Counted from the stretch's first letter, positions 1 through 11,369 are shown. The stretch: DNA of 54,518 nucleotides from an uncultured Bacteroidota bacterium (GCA_902594485.1 CACJMJ010000002.1:1-54518); one strand, 5' to 3'. A program made the numbers and translations. The notes: a model not told the origin generated them from the letters alone.

Positions 1-456
1 ACAGTTAACGACTATGATAATTGTATAAAATATGTAAATATGATTATGAAAAATAAAAATATTAAGATGAGGGAAGATCTTCAGTGCTTTACAAGAGTTT
101 TAAATTTGATTGCTCACTGGGAGGCTGGTTACGATTATTATCTTGATAAGATAATAAGGGAAACATATAACTACCTTGACAAAATGAATGATCTTCATGA
201 AGTACAAAAAACAATACTTAAATATTTAAATGGATTAGAAAATATTTATCCAGGAGAAATTAAAGGATTTTTAAGAAACCTCCATTCGGAGTTAAAAAAG
301 TTTGAGGATGATCCATATGAAAAAAGAGCTTTTTTATATTTAGATATAATATCCTGGCTTGAGAGTAAAATAAATAATAAGCCTGTTGCGCTTATAATTA
401 AAGAAAAGGCTTTACTTATAAATCGGAAGGAGAGGCATACCACAGCCCTGATTTAG
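1..456 (+). CDS. hypothetical protein, C-terminal part (5' truncated by window edge)
   Basis: Frame is open from base 1 (TVNDYDNCIKYVNMIMKNKN...), so the ORF-track ATG at 40 is probably internal; helical, no recognised domain. Confidence 0.5.
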   Translation, partial: TVNDYDNCIKYVNMIMKNKNIKMREDLQCFTRVLNLIAHWEAGYDYYLDKIIRETYNYLDKMNDLHEVQKTILKYLNGLENIYPGEIKGFLRNLHSELKKFEDDPYEKRAFLYLDIISWLESKINNKPVALIIKEKALLINRKERHTTALI

Positions 457-1141
457 GTGGTTCAGCTTTAATATTAATTTCTTCTTTAGTCACAGGATGT
501 GTAAAATAAATTTCTCTTGAGTGAAGATAAATCCCACCACCTTTATTTGACCTTTTTGAACCGTATTTTAAATCCCCTAATATTGGAAAACCAATCTCAG
601 AGAAACTACATCTTATTTGATGATGTCTACCTGTAATTAGATCTACTTCAATTTTGGAATATTTATCTAGTATTTCAATTTTTCTATAATTTAATAGTCC
701 GTGCTTAGAATTATATATCTCTTCTTTAGAGTAAAAAGATTTATTTATTTTTTTATTTTTTTTAAACCATCCTTCTAGCTTACCCTCATTAGATTGGAAT
801 TTATTAGATACAAATAGCCAATAAAGCTTTCTAATTTGTCTATTTTTTAGTTTCTCATTCATTCTAGATAATGCCTTACTTGTCTTTGCGAATATTACTA
901 TACCAGATGTTGGTCTATCAATTCTATTAACAAGACCGAGAAATACATTTCCTTTTTTATTGTATTTATTTTTAATATATTTTTTTACAATTTCAAGAAG
1001 AGGAATATCTCCAGTAATATCACTTTGAACAAGTACTCCAGCTTTTTTGTTGATGATTATTAAATGGTTATCCTCAAAGAGTATTTCAGATTCTTTTAGT
1101 TTCAAATCAGTACTGCTCTTCTTTATTAGGAAAGTCTCCAC
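416..1141 (-). CDS. RluA-family 23S rRNA pseudouridine synthase
   Basis: Motif [18 protein letters not shown] and [24 protein letters not shown] typical of the RluA family. Confidence 0.9.
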   Translation of the reverse strand: METFLIKKSSTDLKLKESEILFEDNHLIIINKKAGVLVQSDITGDIPLLEIVKKYIKNKYNKKGNVFLGLVNRIDRPTSGIVIFAKTSKALSRMNEKLKNRQIRKLYWLFVSNKFQSNEGKLEGWFKKNKKINKSFYSKEEIYNSKHGLLNYRKIEILDKYSKIEVDLITGRHHQIRCSFSEIGFPILGDLKYGSKRSNKGGGIYLHSREIYFTHPVTKEEINIKAEPPKSGLWYASPSDL

Positions 1142-1922
1142 TTTTAATATCAGTGGAGTATTTTTTTACAGCTTCACAAATTAACGTGTTCATATCAAGA
1201 TATCTTCTTAAGAACCTTGGACTAAAATCTTTATTCATACCAAGCATATCTTGTAATACAAGAACCTGACCATCTACATCACTTCCTGCTCCAATTCCAA
1301 TAATTGGAACTGTTAATTTTGAATAAACTTTTTTTGAGAGTGTATTTGGTATTTTTTCTAATAGAACAGAGAAGCAGCCAATCTCTTCAAGTAATAATGC
1401 ATCATTTAATAATGTATCTGCTTCTTGCTTATTTTTTGCTCTAACTTCATATGTTCCAAACTTATATATAGATTGAGGAGTTAGACCTAAATGACCCATT
1501 ACAGGAATTCCAGCTTGGATAATCCTTTCTATTGAGTCTTTAGCTTGATACCCTCCCTCTAATTTAACAGCGTGAGCTCCAGACTCTTTCATTATTCTGA
1601 TTGCTGATTTTAATGCTTCTTGAGAATCTGACTGATAAGTACCAAAAGGGAGGTCGACAACTACTAAAGCTCTTTTCACAGCTCTTATTACAGAACTTGC
1701 ATGATAAATCATTTGATCTAAAGTTATAGGAAGCGTAGTCTCATGGCCTGCCATTACATTTGATGCAGAATCTCCAACTAAAATAATATCTATCCCAGCC
1801 TCATCAATAATTTTTGCGAAACTAAAATCATAGGCAGTAAGCATGGATATCTTTTCACCTTTGCTCTTCATCTGCTCAAGCACTTTAATTGTTACTCTAC
1901 TTGGATTAATTTCCTTTGTCAT
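1107..1922 (-). CDS. panB: 3-methyl-2-oxobutanoate hydroxymethyltransferase
   Basis: [65 protein letters not shown]. Confidence 0.97.
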   Translation of the reverse strand: MTKEINPSRVTIKVLEQMKSKGEKISMLTAYDFSFAKIIDEAGIDIILVGDSASNVMAGHETTLPITLDQMIYHASSVIRAVKRALVVVDLPFGTYQSDSQEALKSAIRIMKESGAHAVKLEGGYQAKDSIERIIQAGIPVMGHLGLTPQSIYKFGTYEVRAKNKQEADTLLNDALLLEEIGCFSVLLEKIPNTLSKKVYSKLTVPIIGIGAGSDVDGQVLVLQDMLGMNKDFSPRFLRRYLDMNTLICEAVKKYSTDIKSGDFPNKEEQY

Positions 1923-1966
1923 TAATTAGTTTTTAGCAAAAATAGTGTAAATAAAGTTATTAGTAA

Positions 1967-1981
1967 TATGACATAATGTCA
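1967..1981. promoter_or_regulatory. palindromic element TATGACATAATGTCA upstream of dnaK
   Basis: Perfect inverted repeat TGACAT-A-ATGTCA; related TATGACAAAATGGC upstream of lon (39405-39418). Confidence 0.45.
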
Positions 1982-2031
1982 CATAATTTAAATTGGCATA
2001 AAGGTTGTCATTTATAAATAAAATTAAAATT

Positions 2032-3939
2032 ATGAGTAAAATAATAGGAATAGATTTAGGAACAACAAATTCATGTGTCTCTGTTATGGAGGGAAGTGAA
2101 CCTGTAGTAATACCTAACGCTGAGGGAAAAAGAACAACACCATCTGTAATTGCTTTTGTTGAAGACGGTGAAATTAAAGTAGGGGATCCTGCTAAAAGAC
2201 AAGCTGTAACAAACCCTGAAAAAACTATTGCTTCTGTAAAGAGGTTTATGGGTAATAAATTCAGTGAATCATCTAATGACGTTAAAACAGTTGCCTACAA
2301 AGTAGTCAAAGGAGACAATGATACTCCTAGAGTAGATATTGATGGAAGATTATATACTCCTCAAGAATTATCAGCTATGGTTCTTCAAAAAATGAAGAAA
2401 ACTGCTGAGGATTATCTTGGCCAAACTGTAACAGAAGCTGTAGTTACAGTACCTGCATATTTTAATGATTCACAAAGACAGGCTACGAAAGAGGCAGGAG
2501 AAATTTCTGGTTTAAAAGTTCAAAGAATAATTAATGAGCCAACTGCTGCAGCATTAGCTTATGGAATGGATAAAGGGGGTAAGGATAAAAAAATTGCTGT
2601 TTACGATTTAGGAGGTGGAACATTTGATATTTCAATTCTAGAGCTTGGTGATGGAGTATTTGAGGTTCTTTCTACTAATGGTGATACTCATCTTGGTGGT
2701 GATGACTTTGATCAAGTAATTATTGACTTTTTAGCTGAAGAATTTAAAAAGAACGAGCAAATTGATTTAAGAGAAGATTCAATGGCTCTTCAAAGATTGA
2801 AAGAAGCTGCCGAGAAAGCTAAAATTGAGCTATCATCATCAGCTCAGACTGAAATAAACCTTCCGTATGTAACTGCGACATCATCAGGACCTAAACATTT
2901 AGTTACTACTCTAACAAGGGCTAAATTTGAGCAGTTATCGGATAATCTAGTAAAAAGATCAATGGAACCTGTTAAGAAAGCTCTTAAGGATGCAGGTTTA
3001 ACAAAAAAAGATATAGATGAGGTAATTTTAGTTGGAGGTTCGACCAGAATACCAGTTATTCAAAAAGAAGTTGAAGCTTTATTTGGAAAGAAACCATCAA
3101 AAGGTGTTAATCCTGATGAAGTCGTTGCAGTAGGAGCTGCTATTCAGGGAGGTGTACTTTCTGGTGATGTTGAGGATGTATTACTTTTAGATGTTACACC
3201 TTTATCACTTGGAATTGAAACAATGGGTAATGTCATGACAAAATTAATAGAGTCAAATACTACAATCCCAACTAAAAAATCTCAAGTTTTTTCAACTGCG
3301 GCTGATAATCAACCTTCTGTAGAAATTCATGTTTTACAAGGAGAAAGACCAATGGCAAAAGATAATAAGACTATTGGGCGTTTTCACTTAGATGGTATTC
3401 CTCCATCTCCAAGAGGTGTTCCTCAAATTGAAGTAACTTTTGATATTGATGCAAATGGAATTATTAATGTAAGTGCTCTTGATAAAGCAACTAACAAATC
3501 ACAAGACATAAGAATTGAGGCATCTTCAGGGTTAACAGAGGAAGAAATTGAAAAAATGAAGAAGGATGCTGAAGCTAATGCAGATGCTGATAAAAAAGTA
3601 AAAGAAGAAGTCGATAAGCTTAACAGTGCTGATCAAATGATTTTTCAAACAGAGAAACAACTTAAAGAGTTTGGAGATAAATTATCTGATGATAAAAAGA
3701 AACCTATAGAATCTTCATTAGAAGATCTTAAAAAGGCACATGAATCAAAGGATCTTGATAAAATAGATGAGGCTCTAAACACCATTAATGAAGCATGGAA
3801 GAATGCGTCAGAAGAAATGTACAAAGCTCAAGCAGATGGTTCTGCACAACCAGGTGCTGAAAACCCAACTGCAGAATCTAAAAAAGATTCAAAAGATGAT
3901 GTTCAAGATGTTGATTTTGAGGAAGTTAAAGAAGATTAA
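2032..3939 (+). CDS. dnaK: molecular chaperone DnaK (Hsp70)
   Basis: [21 protein letters not shown]..., full-length Hsp70; the ATG at 2032 is the likely start rather than 2005. Confidence 0.99.
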   Translation: MSKIIGIDLGTTNSCVSVMEGSEPVVIPNAEGKRTTPSVIAFVEDGEIKVGDPAKRQAVTNPEKTIASVKRFMGNKFSESSNDVKTVAYKVVKGDNDTPRVDIDGRLYTPQELSAMVLQKMKKTAEDYLGQTVTEAVVTVPAYFNDSQRQATKEAGEISGLKVQRIINEPTAAALAYGMDKGGKDKKIAVYDLGGGTFDISILELGDGVFEVLSTNGDTHLGGDDFDQVIIDFLAEEFKKNEQIDLREDSMALQRLKEAAEKAKIELSSSAQTEINLPYVTATSSGPKHLVTTLTRAKFEQLSDNLVKRSMEPVKKALKDAGLTKKDIDEVILVGGSTRIPVIQKEVEALFGKKPSKGVNPDEVVAVGAAIQGGVLSGDVEDVLLLDVTPLSLGIETMGNVMTKLIESNTTIPTKKSQVFSTAADNQPSVEIHVLQGERPMAKDNKTIGRFHLDGIPPSPRGVPQIEVTFDIDANGIINVSALDKATNKSQDIRIEASSGLTEEEIEKMKKDAEANADADKKVKEEVDKLNSADQMIFQTEKQLKEFGDKLSDDKKKPIESSLEDLKKAHESKDLDKIDEALNTINEAWKNASEEMYKAQADGSAQPGAENPTAESKKDSKDDVQDVDFEEVKED

Positions 3940-3941
3940 TT

Positions 3942-4358
3942 TTGTTTGACAAAAATTATATTCTTAATGAAGCAAATAAACGATGCGAAGGCACCCTAGT
4001 TTCTACCCTTGGTATTATTTTTACAGATGTTGGTGAACATTTTTTAGAAGCTAAAATGGAAGTAACACCAGCTCATCATCAACCTGCTGGTGTCCTTCAT
4101 GGTGGGGCTACTGCAGCATTAGCAGAAACTGTTGGGAGCTCTGCAGCTGCTATATTTTCAAAAAAAGAAAACCAAATACTTCGAGGAGTTGAATTATCAA
4201 TAAATCATGTTAGGGGGATCAGTGAAGGTTTTATCTATGCAAAAGCTATTCCAATTCATATGGGTAGGACAATGCAACTCTGGAAAATATCAATACTAGA
4301 TGAAAATAAAAGAGATATTTCTTTTGCGAAGCTAACTACTCTTACAATTGATAAATAA
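3942..4358 (+). CDS. hotdog-fold thioesterase (PaaI-like), TTG start
   Basis: HHQPAGVLHGGATAALAETVGSSAA thioesterase signature. Confidence 0.88.
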   Translation: MFDKNYILNEANKRCEGTLVSTLGIIFTDVGEHFLEAKMEVTPAHHQPAGVLHGGATAALAETVGSSAAAIFSKKENQILRGVELSINHVRGISEGFIYAKAIPIHMGRTMQLWKISILDENKRDISFAKLTTLTIDK

Positions 4359-4421
4359 TACATAAAAAAATTTTTCTTTTAGACTCTCAGGATGTACATT
4401 TGAGCATTCAAAAAAAAAAAT

Positions 4422-5774
4422 ATGAAAAGTGTTATTATTTGTGATATGGAAGGTTTGATTACAAACATGAATGAGGGAGCTGAAAAAGTCTTTGGGTACC
4501 CCTCCAATGAGTTAGTTGGCATTAAAAGAGTGTCAATTTTTTCTCCAGGAGAGATTGTTCTTCAAAATGTTCTTGGCTGGTTAAAAGATGCTAACGAAAC
4601 AGGTGAGCACATAACCAAAACTAATTTTATTAGAAAAGATGGTTCTAAATTTGCTGCAAAGATTAAGATTACTCCAAATTTTGCAGATGGTAAGGATAAT
4701 CCCCAAACAGGATATTGTGGCATAACAGAAGTAATTGAAGAAGAAGTTAATATCAAAATTAATTGGATTACAAAAATTATTAAAGGTGTAGCAATAACTA
4801 GAGTAGGTTTTGCTTCAGCTTCATTATTTCCTGTTTTTTCAGTTGGATGTTATTATGCAGGAATTGGAGATAGCTTATTTAGTCCAATTTCGTTGACTCT
4901 AACAACATTCGGAATCTTATTTTTTCACTTATTTTCGAATCTTTATAATGACTATTTTGATGTAACACATGGAACTGATGAGGCTAACACGGAATATTTT
5001 AATGCTGGAATGGATTCAACGATACTTCAAGGTGCACAATTATCTGGAGGGAGTAGAGCTGTTGAATTAGGTTTAATTACCCTGAAGGGTACTAAAAGTC
5101 TTGCAAATGTTATGTTTATTTTAGGTTTAGCAACTGCAGCCGGTATACTGTATATGAGTTTTTTAAATACTGGATCTACAAGTAATGCCTACTATTCTGC
5201 TATTATTGCTCTAGTTGGTGTTTTAGTTGGGTATTTTTATACAGCAAAACCTATAAGATTATCCTCAAGATATGGTCTAGGGGAACTTTCAATTTTTCTA
5301 TCATTTGGACCATTATTGACACTTGGTACAGGTTTTGCTATTGCAAATGAAACAATTCTGTTATATTCAAATGAGTTTTATAATTTACTACTTCTTGGTG
5401 TTCCAATAGGACTTTTAACTACAAATATTCTATTCATCAATCAATACCCTGATCACGCTTCAGACAAAAAAGTTGGTAAGAATCATTTAGTAGTCCTTCT
5501 AGGGAAAAAAGCCTCAAGGTGGATATATGCACTTAATCTAATTTTGACATTAGGTTCTTTATATTTTATTGCAGAGAATATCTTGACCGGTACTAAACAA
5601 ATGTTATTCCTTTATTTGCTTATTCCAATTACAATGTTCTATTCATATTACTTGCTATCTGGATTATTCAAATACTATAATAGTAGAAAACTTATAAAAT
5701 ATAATATTCATACAATATATTTCCACATGTTTTTTTCATTCATTTATATGATAATTTTAGCTAATTTTCAGTAA
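4422..5774 (+). CDS. PAS domain fused to UbiA/MenA-family prenyltransferase
   Basis: N-term PAS (GLITNMNEGAEKVFGYPSNELVG...NFIRKDGSKFAAKI); C-term UbiA motifs NLYNDYFDVTHGTD, LSGGSRAVELGLIT, NQYPDHASDKKVGKNHLVV. Confidence 0.85.
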   Translation: MKSVIICDMEGLITNMNEGAEKVFGYPSNELVGIKRVSIFSPGEIVLQNVLGWLKDANETGEHITKTNFIRKDGSKFAAKIKITPNFADGKDNPQTGYCGITEVIEEEVNIKINWITKIIKGVAITRVGFASASLFPVFSVGCYYAGIGDSLFSPISLTLTTFGILFFHLFSNLYNDYFDVTHGTDEANTEYFNAGMDSTILQGAQLSGGSRAVELGLITLKGTKSLANVMFILGLATAAGILYMSFLNTGSTSNAYYSAIIALVGVLVGYFYTAKPIRLSSRYGLGELSIFLSFGPLLTLGTGFAIANETILLYSNEFYNLLLLGVPIGLLTTNILFINQYPDHASDKKVGKNHLVVLLGKKASRWIYALNLILTLGSLYFIAENILTGTKQMLFLYLLIPITMFYSYYLLSGLFKYYNSRKLIKYNIHTIYFHMFFSFIYMIILANFQ

Positions 5775-6677
5775 ATGTTTTTGTGGGATAAATCATATAA
5801 TTTAAAAGGGTTCTGGTATTATATACTAGGATCATTTATTTTAATATTTTTCAGTGTTATAGGTCAATTACCTATGATTCCTTTTTTACCTACTGAGCTT
5901 CCAAGTCCAGATGCAGACCCTATGGATCTCTTTAAGGGTATTGAATCCAATTTGAGATTATTCTTATTACTGCTAACATTTGTTGCTGTAGTACCTGGTA
6001 TATGGCTTGTTGTTAAAAAACTTCATGACCTTCCTTTAATGTCTATTCTATCAAGTAGAAAAAAGATTGATTATAAAAGAGTTATATATTCATTTACGTT
6101 GTGGGGATCGACTGTTGTCGCATTTGTGTTATTAGAATATTTTTTGAGTCCTGAAAGCTACGAACTAAACTTTAAGGTAAAAGAATTTTTAATTCTAGCT
6201 GTTATAGCAATATTATTTGTCCCAATTCAAACAACTGTAGAGGAAGTAGTCTTTAGAGGTTATCTGATGCAAGGTTTTGGTCATTGGCTTAATAGTAGAT
6301 TTATGGCTCTATTCCTTACTTCAGTAGTCTTCGGTTCACTTCATTTAGCTAATCCTGAAATAACTGCTCTAGGATATGAATTTATATTTTTATACATAAC
6401 AGTAGGATTTGTCTTGGGTATCATGACATTAATGGATGATGGACTAGAACTTGCTATTGGATTTCATGCTGCAAATAATTTAGTTGCTGCTCTTCTGGTA
6501 ACAGCTGACTGGACAGTTTTTCAGACTGAATCAATCTTAATAGATATTTCAGAACCGAGCTTAGGATTATCTGATTGGCTAGCTCCTTTTGTAGTCTATC
6601 CAATTCTAATTACAATATTTGCTAGAAAGTATTCATGGACTAATTGGAAAGAGAAGTTATTCTCAAGAGTTAGATAA
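5775..6677 (+). CDS. CPBP family intramembrane glutamic endopeptidase
   Basis: Multi-TM, EEVVFRGYLMQGF and SSVVFGSLHL, HAANN motifs of CPBP/Rce1 proteases. Confidence 0.88.
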   Translation: MFLWDKSYNLKGFWYYILGSFILIFFSVIGQLPMIPFLPTELPSPDADPMDLFKGIESNLRLFLLLLTFVAVVPGIWLVVKKLHDLPLMSILSSRKKIDYKRVIYSFTLWGSTVVAFVLLEYFLSPESYELNFKVKEFLILAVIAILFVPIQTTVEEVVFRGYLMQGFGHWLNSRFMALFLTSVVFGSLHLANPEITALGYEFIFLYITVGFVLGIMTLMDDGLELAIGFHAANNLVAALLVTADWTVFQTESILIDISEPSLGLSDWLAPFVVYPILITIFARKYSWTNWKEKLFSRVR

Positions 6678-7130
6678 TATATACTCCATTTTGATATCGC
6701 TTCTTTTATATGGAGCATCAGGATTATCTATCTTTTTAAAACCAAATTTATTATAAAGATGTATGGAGTTTTCTAGTACGGTATTTGAATATAGTATAAC
6801 AGATTTATATTCATTATTTTTTGCAAAATCAATAGTATATTGAATTAGTTGATGTCCAATACCATTACCTCTAAGCTCTTTTTTAACAGCCATTTTATTT
6901 AATTCGTAAATTCCTTCTTCTCTTGGAATTAAAGCCATTGTACCAACAACTTCTGATTTAAAAATTGCAAAAAATATATAGCCACCTTTATCAATGATTT
7001 CTTCCTTACAATTTTTTAATACTTTCTCATCATATTCTTCAACATAAAAATATTCATTAAGCCAATCATAATTAAGATCATAGAAGTAATGAGAATATTT
7101 ATCTTGAAATGGAACTATTTCAACCTTCAT
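6663..7130 (-). CDS. GNAT family N-acetyltransferase
   Basis: [28 protein letters not shown] acetyl-CoA binding motif. Confidence 0.88.
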   Translation of the reverse strand: MKVEIVPFQDKYSHYFYDLNYDWLNEYFYVEEYDEKVLKNCKEEIIDKGGYIFFAIFKSEVVGTMALIPREEGIYELNKMAVKKELRGNGIGHQLIQYTIDFAKNNEYKSVILYSNTVLENSIHLYNKFGFKKIDNPDAPYKRSDIKMEYILSNS

Positions 7131-8520
7131 TGTTTGTCATTCTATTTGGATTGACATATTCATCAAATTCTTTTTCTGATAAATAATTTAAAGTTAACGC
7201 TGCCTCTTTTAATGTAATGTCTTCTTTGTACGCTTTATTTGCAATATCTGCAGCCTTGTAATAGCCAATCTTTGAATTAAGAGCTGTTACTAACATCAAT
7301 GAATCATCAAGAAATTTCTTAATTCTTTTATTGTTAGGCTTTAGACCACTAATACAGTTGACGGCAAAACTTAACGATGCATCTCCAAGTATCTTTGAAG
7401 ATTCGATTATATTATATGCAAAAAGTGGTTTAAATACATTTAACTCAAAGTGTCCATTAGCTCCAGCAAAACTTACTGCTACATCATTTCCAAATATCTG
7501 AGCACATACCATTGAGATTGCTTCACACTGAGTTGGGTTAACTTTACCTGGCATAATTGAACTCCCTGGTTCATTAGCTGGAAGGATGAGTTCACCAATA
7601 CCTGATCTAGGACCAGATCCCATAAGTCTTATATCATTTGAAATCTTATAAATTGATGCAGCTAAAGTTTTTAAAGCACCATGAACTTCTACTATACAAT
7701 CATGAGATGCAATTCCCTCAAATTTATTTGGAGATTCTTTAAACGAAAGGCCTGAATTTTTTGAAATATGTTCAATGACTTTTTTCGAATATCCTTTTGG
7801 AGAATTCAGTCCAGTTCCAACTGCAGTTCCTCCAAGTGGAAGTTCACTTAGATGATCAAGAGAGTTTTGCAATGATTTAATCCCATGATCAATTTGAGAT
7901 ACATACCCAGAAAATTCCTGACCTAGAGTTATGGGAGTTGCATCCATTAAATGAGTTCTACCAATCTTTACTATATCTTTAAATTCTTTTGATTTTTTAT
8001 CTAGGCTATCTCTAAGATTTTTAATATTTGGAATGGTACTTTCGGTAATGATTTTCATAGCAGCAATATTAATTGCTGTTGGGAAAGTATCATTTGAAGA
8101 CTGAGAAAGGTTAACATCATCATTTGGAGATAATGTTTTATCAGATTTACCAAGTTCTTTACCTTCAATTATGTGTGCTCGATTTGAAATAACTTCATTC
8201 ACATTCATATTAGTTTGCGTACCAGATCCAGTCTGCCATATTACTAGTGGAAACTGATCATTATGCTTATTATCTAATATTTCGTCACAAACACTCACAA
8301 TAAGCTCACACTTATCTTTTGATAAAGCCCTTAGACTATAATTTGTTTGAGCTGCAGATTTCTTTAAAATTGAATATGCATGAATAATTTCAATTGGCAT
8401 TGAAGATGGATTGCCAATTTTAAAATTATTTCTAGATCTTTCGGTTTGAGCTCCCCAGAGAGAGTTTTGTGCAACTTTTACTTCTCCTAATGTATCTTTT
8501 TCAATTCTATAGTCCTTCAT
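7120..8520 (-). CDS. fumC: class II fumarate hydratase
   Basis: [16 protein letters not shown] signature; whole-length fumarase/aspartase family. Confidence 0.97.
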   Translation of the reverse strand: MKDYRIEKDTLGEVKVAQNSLWGAQTERSRNNFKIGNPSSMPIEIIHAYSILKKSAAQTNYSLRALSKDKCELIVSVCDEILDNKHNDQFPLVIWQTGSGTQTNMNVNEVISNRAHIIEGKELGKSDKTLSPNDDVNLSQSSNDTFPTAINIAAMKIITESTIPNIKNLRDSLDKKSKEFKDIVKIGRTHLMDATPITLGQEFSGYVSQIDHGIKSLQNSLDHLSELPLGGTAVGTGLNSPKGYSKKVIEHISKNSGLSFKESPNKFEGIASHDCIVEVHGALKTLAASIYKISNDIRLMGSGPRSGIGELILPANEPGSSIMPGKVNPTQCEAISMVCAQIFGNDVAVSFAGANGHFELNVFKPLFAYNIIESSKILGDASLSFAVNCISGLKPNNKRIKKFLDDSLMLVTALNSKIGYYKAADIANKAYKEDITLKEAALTLNYLSEKEFDEYVNPNRMTNNEG

Positions 8521-8570
8521 CTTTGTAATTTACTTAAAAAAAATTACTTTTGTTAAGCATTTACAAATAT

Positions 8571-8729
8571 ATGGAGTTTCAACAATACCTCGGATTTTTA
8601 GCCTTTTTAGCAATATTTACATTGGGTTTTTGGCTTATGATTTTCTTAGCACTAGTAGCACCATATTGGGCTTCATCTTATGTGTTCCAAAGAATAAAAG
8701 AGTTTATAACAAAAAAGCTTAAATCTTAA
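8571..8729 (+). CDS. small membrane protein (52 aa), not in the ORF track
   Basis: ATG ORF MEFQQYLGFLAFLAIFTLGFWLMIFLALVAPYWASSYVFQRIKEFITKKLKS; hydrophobic core plus Lys-rich tail; fills the gap between fumC and the TonB receptor, with its stop overlapping the neighbour by 4 bp. Confidence 0.55.
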   Translation: MEFQQYLGFLAFLAIFTLGFWLMIFLALVAPYWASSYVFQRIKEFITKKLKS

Positions 8730-11227
8730 TTATTAAATATAGGTTCATCGCCTCCTCCTTGATCAGAGTCTCCACGATCTCTTCTAATATTTTTTCTCCT
8801 TTGCTTATATTTATTATCATTGAATATGTAGCTAAAAGTTAGAACATAAGTCGGCTCTCTCCATCTCCCTTCACCTTTTCTATAGAATGAATCTCTAAAT
8901 GACTCATACTTCCATTGGCTTGTATTAAACAAATCACTGAATTTGAGTGATAGGGTTCCTTTTTTGTCTAATATTGATTTTTGAATTGCTCCTGTTACAA
9001 ATCCAAATGCTTCTCTAGTTGAAAAAGCACTTTCACTTGGTCCACGAACAAATCCAAAGAATTGAAGACTATAATTTTTAGGCAACCTAATGAAACCATT
9101 AAATCTCGTACTCCAATTAGTGTCATCTGAATCAAAATTTTGATCTTCATATTGACCTCTAATTGAGCTAGAATTAATTGTAAAACTTGCATTCAATCTA
9201 ACACTTCTTGAAGGTGTATACGTTAAACTTAACTCTGATCCAATACGCTTGTTAGTGGATAAATTTATTGGATATGATTCTAAAACAGGAACTTGAAGTA
9301 GAGGAGTATTTGGATCACTTCCAATAATAAGATCAACTATTTCGCCTGTCTCTTCAGTTATGCTTTCAATATTTCCATCCGATTGTCTATAGAAGATAGA
9401 TGTATTTAAAGTAAATTTATCAAACCTCTTAAGGTAGTCAACCTCTAGTGCTGTTGTAAAAGTTGGATCTAAGAAGGGATTACCTCTTCTAAAACTTGTG
9501 ACAGAATTCCTTCTTGGAAATGGATTAATATTCCATCCTCTTGGTCTTCTTACTCTCTTGCTATATCCAAATGTTAAAGACTCTTGTTCTGAAAACTCAT
9601 AAGCAAGATTTAAAGTTGGAAAAAGATCAGAATATTTTTTTATTTCAAATTGATTCGTTGTCCTTTGATCTATTTCCTGTCGTGAATTTTCATATCTTAA
9701 TCCAAATAGTGCAGATAATTTATCGAATTTTTTACCAAATTGAGTGTAAACTGAGTTTACAGACTCTTTGTAATTAAAAATATTTGATAGCCCAGGATCT
9801 GAGACGAAGTTACTACCACTTAAAAAAGAGACATCATAATCAGTTTCTCTCTCTAAAAAATTACCTCTATACCCAAATTCAAATTCAGTGTCTTTATCTA
9901 TTGGATAGATGAAATCAACTTGACCTAGTAATCTTTTTTGAAAATCAATATTTGATACTTTCTCAAAAATTGATTCTGAAATTAAAGGAAAGGTAGAAAA
10001 GTCTTCAATGTCTTCAAGTCCATCATCTTCACTTTCTTCATATGATATTCTTGCACTAAGTGTTTGTCCATCTCTATCATAATCTTTATAGAAGTCTAAA
10101 GCGTATTCAAAAGATTCATCCATCTCAGTTTCATCTCTTAATCTATTGTTTGTTGAGGATATAGACCCTCTAGATATATCATTTACAAGATTGGTAAGAA
10201 AACTAGAGTCATCACCTTTCTTGTAAAAACCACTTATTGTTAGGGAAGTGTTATCATCAAAATAGTATTCACTTCCTAAATTGAAAAAAATATTTTTATT
10301 CTCATAATCAGAATCATTTGTCTCTTCAATAGTTAAATCTTGTCTTGTATAATTAGTTTCTGAAAAAAAAGTACCTGAATTTTCAGAGTTACTTAGGTTA
10401 ACAGTTCCAAATAAATTTAATTTCTCATTTCTTACATTCAAAGTTCCGTTTATACCTTCATTCTTGGGGATACCTAAATTGACATTAAAGTTTCCATTAA
10501 AGCCAAGAAGATTTTGTTTCTTAAGAATAATGTTTAAAATACCAGCAGTTCCTTCGGCAGAATATCTTGCAGATGGTGATGTTACGACCTCAACTTTTTC
10601 AATGGACTCAGAAGGAAGTGATCTTAAGCCTTGAGGTCCAGATAGACCAACTAGACCAGATGGCTTTCCATTAATTAGAATCCTTACATTACTGTTTCCT
10701 CTCAGTGAAATATTACCATCAAAATCTACATCAATTGAAGGTATATTGGCAAGAACATCAGATACATTACCTCCCTTGACAGTTATGTCTTGTCCAACAT
10801 TATAAATCTTTTTATCAAGTCTAATTTCAACTTGTGTTCTTTCAGCTCTAACTTCAACCTCATCAAGTACAGAGACATCAAGATCTAGGGGGATATTTCC
10901 AATATCGGTATTTCCTCTTACCGAAAGATTTTGGTTAGAGTAAGAAATAAATGAAATATAATCTATTGTTAGGTCATACATTCCTGGATTAACATCGACT
11001 GAGAACTTACCGTATTTGTCAGTTATGCCTCCAAATACTTTATCAGGATTATTTTTAGCTTTTAATGAAATTGTAGCATATTCAAGTGGCTCTGAAGTCT
11101 CTGAGTCAATGACTAGCCCTGAAACTTTAAAATTCATGTTAGCATAACCTTGGAAATTCCCTCCACTATTTTGTTGAGAGAACAAAGAAAAAGATGTTAA
11201 TAGCAGAAATAAATAGACTTTATTCAT
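8726..11227 (-). CDS. outer membrane beta-barrel / TonB-dependent receptor-like protein with CarboxypepD_reg-like N-terminus
   Basis: MNKVYLFLLLTSFSLFSQ signal peptide; SGLVIDSETSEPLEYATISLK; plug-like region (NVSDVLANIPSIDVDFDGNISLRGNSNVRILINGKPS); long beta-barrel. ORF track extends to 11299. Confidence 0.87.
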   Translation of the reverse strand: MNKVYLFLLLTSFSLFSQQNSGGNFQGYANMNFKVSGLVIDSETSEPLEYATISLKAKNNPDKVFGGITDKYGKFSVDVNPGMYDLTIDYISFISYSNQNLSVRGNTDIGNIPLDLDVSVLDEVEVRAERTQVEIRLDKKIYNVGQDITVKGGNVSDVLANIPSIDVDFDGNISLRGNSNVRILINGKPSGLVGLSGPQGLRSLPSESIEKVEVVTSPSARYSAEGTAGILNIILKKQNLLGFNGNFNVNLGIPKNEGINGTLNVRNEKLNLFGTVNLSNSENSGTFFSETNYTRQDLTIEETNDSDYENKNIFFNLGSEYYFDDNTSLTISGFYKKGDDSSFLTNLVNDISRGSISSTNNRLRDETEMDESFEYALDFYKDYDRDGQTLSARISYEESEDDGLEDIEDFSTFPLISESIFEKVSNIDFQKRLLGQVDFIYPIDKDTEFEFGYRGNFLERETDYDVSFLSGSNFVSDPGLSNIFNYKESVNSVYTQFGKKFDKLSALFGLRYENSRQEIDQRTTNQFEIKKYSDLFPTLNLAYEFSEQESLTFGYSKRVRRPRGWNINPFPRRNSVTSFRRGNPFLDPTFTTALEVDYLKRFDKFTLNTSIFYRQSDGNIESITEETGEIVDLIIGSDPNTPLLQVPVLESYPINLSTNKRIGSELSLTYTPSRSVRLNASFTINSSSIRGQYEDQNFDSDDTNWSTRFNGFIRLPKNYSLQFFGFVRGPSESAFSTREAFGFVTGAIQKSILDKKGTLSLKFSDLFNTSQWKYESFRDSFYRKGEGRWREPTYVLTFSYIFNDNKYKQRRKNIRRDRGDSDQGGGDEPIFNN

Positions 11228-11369
11228 TATAATTTGTTTGGTTGCGCAAATATATTTTATAATAATTAGACTAAAACACAAGGATTTGTTAAAAGACACT
11301 AATCATTTCTTTTAAATCTCTTTCTTATTGACCTAAAAAAATAGAATAGTTGAAGTAGGATAGGGGGAG

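Noticed and set aside
9541-9777. Track ORFs antisense to the TonB-like receptor, thrS, murQ, icd, lon and others
   Set aside because: All lie opposite well-supported genes, have low-complexity translations without motifs, and are expected by chance.
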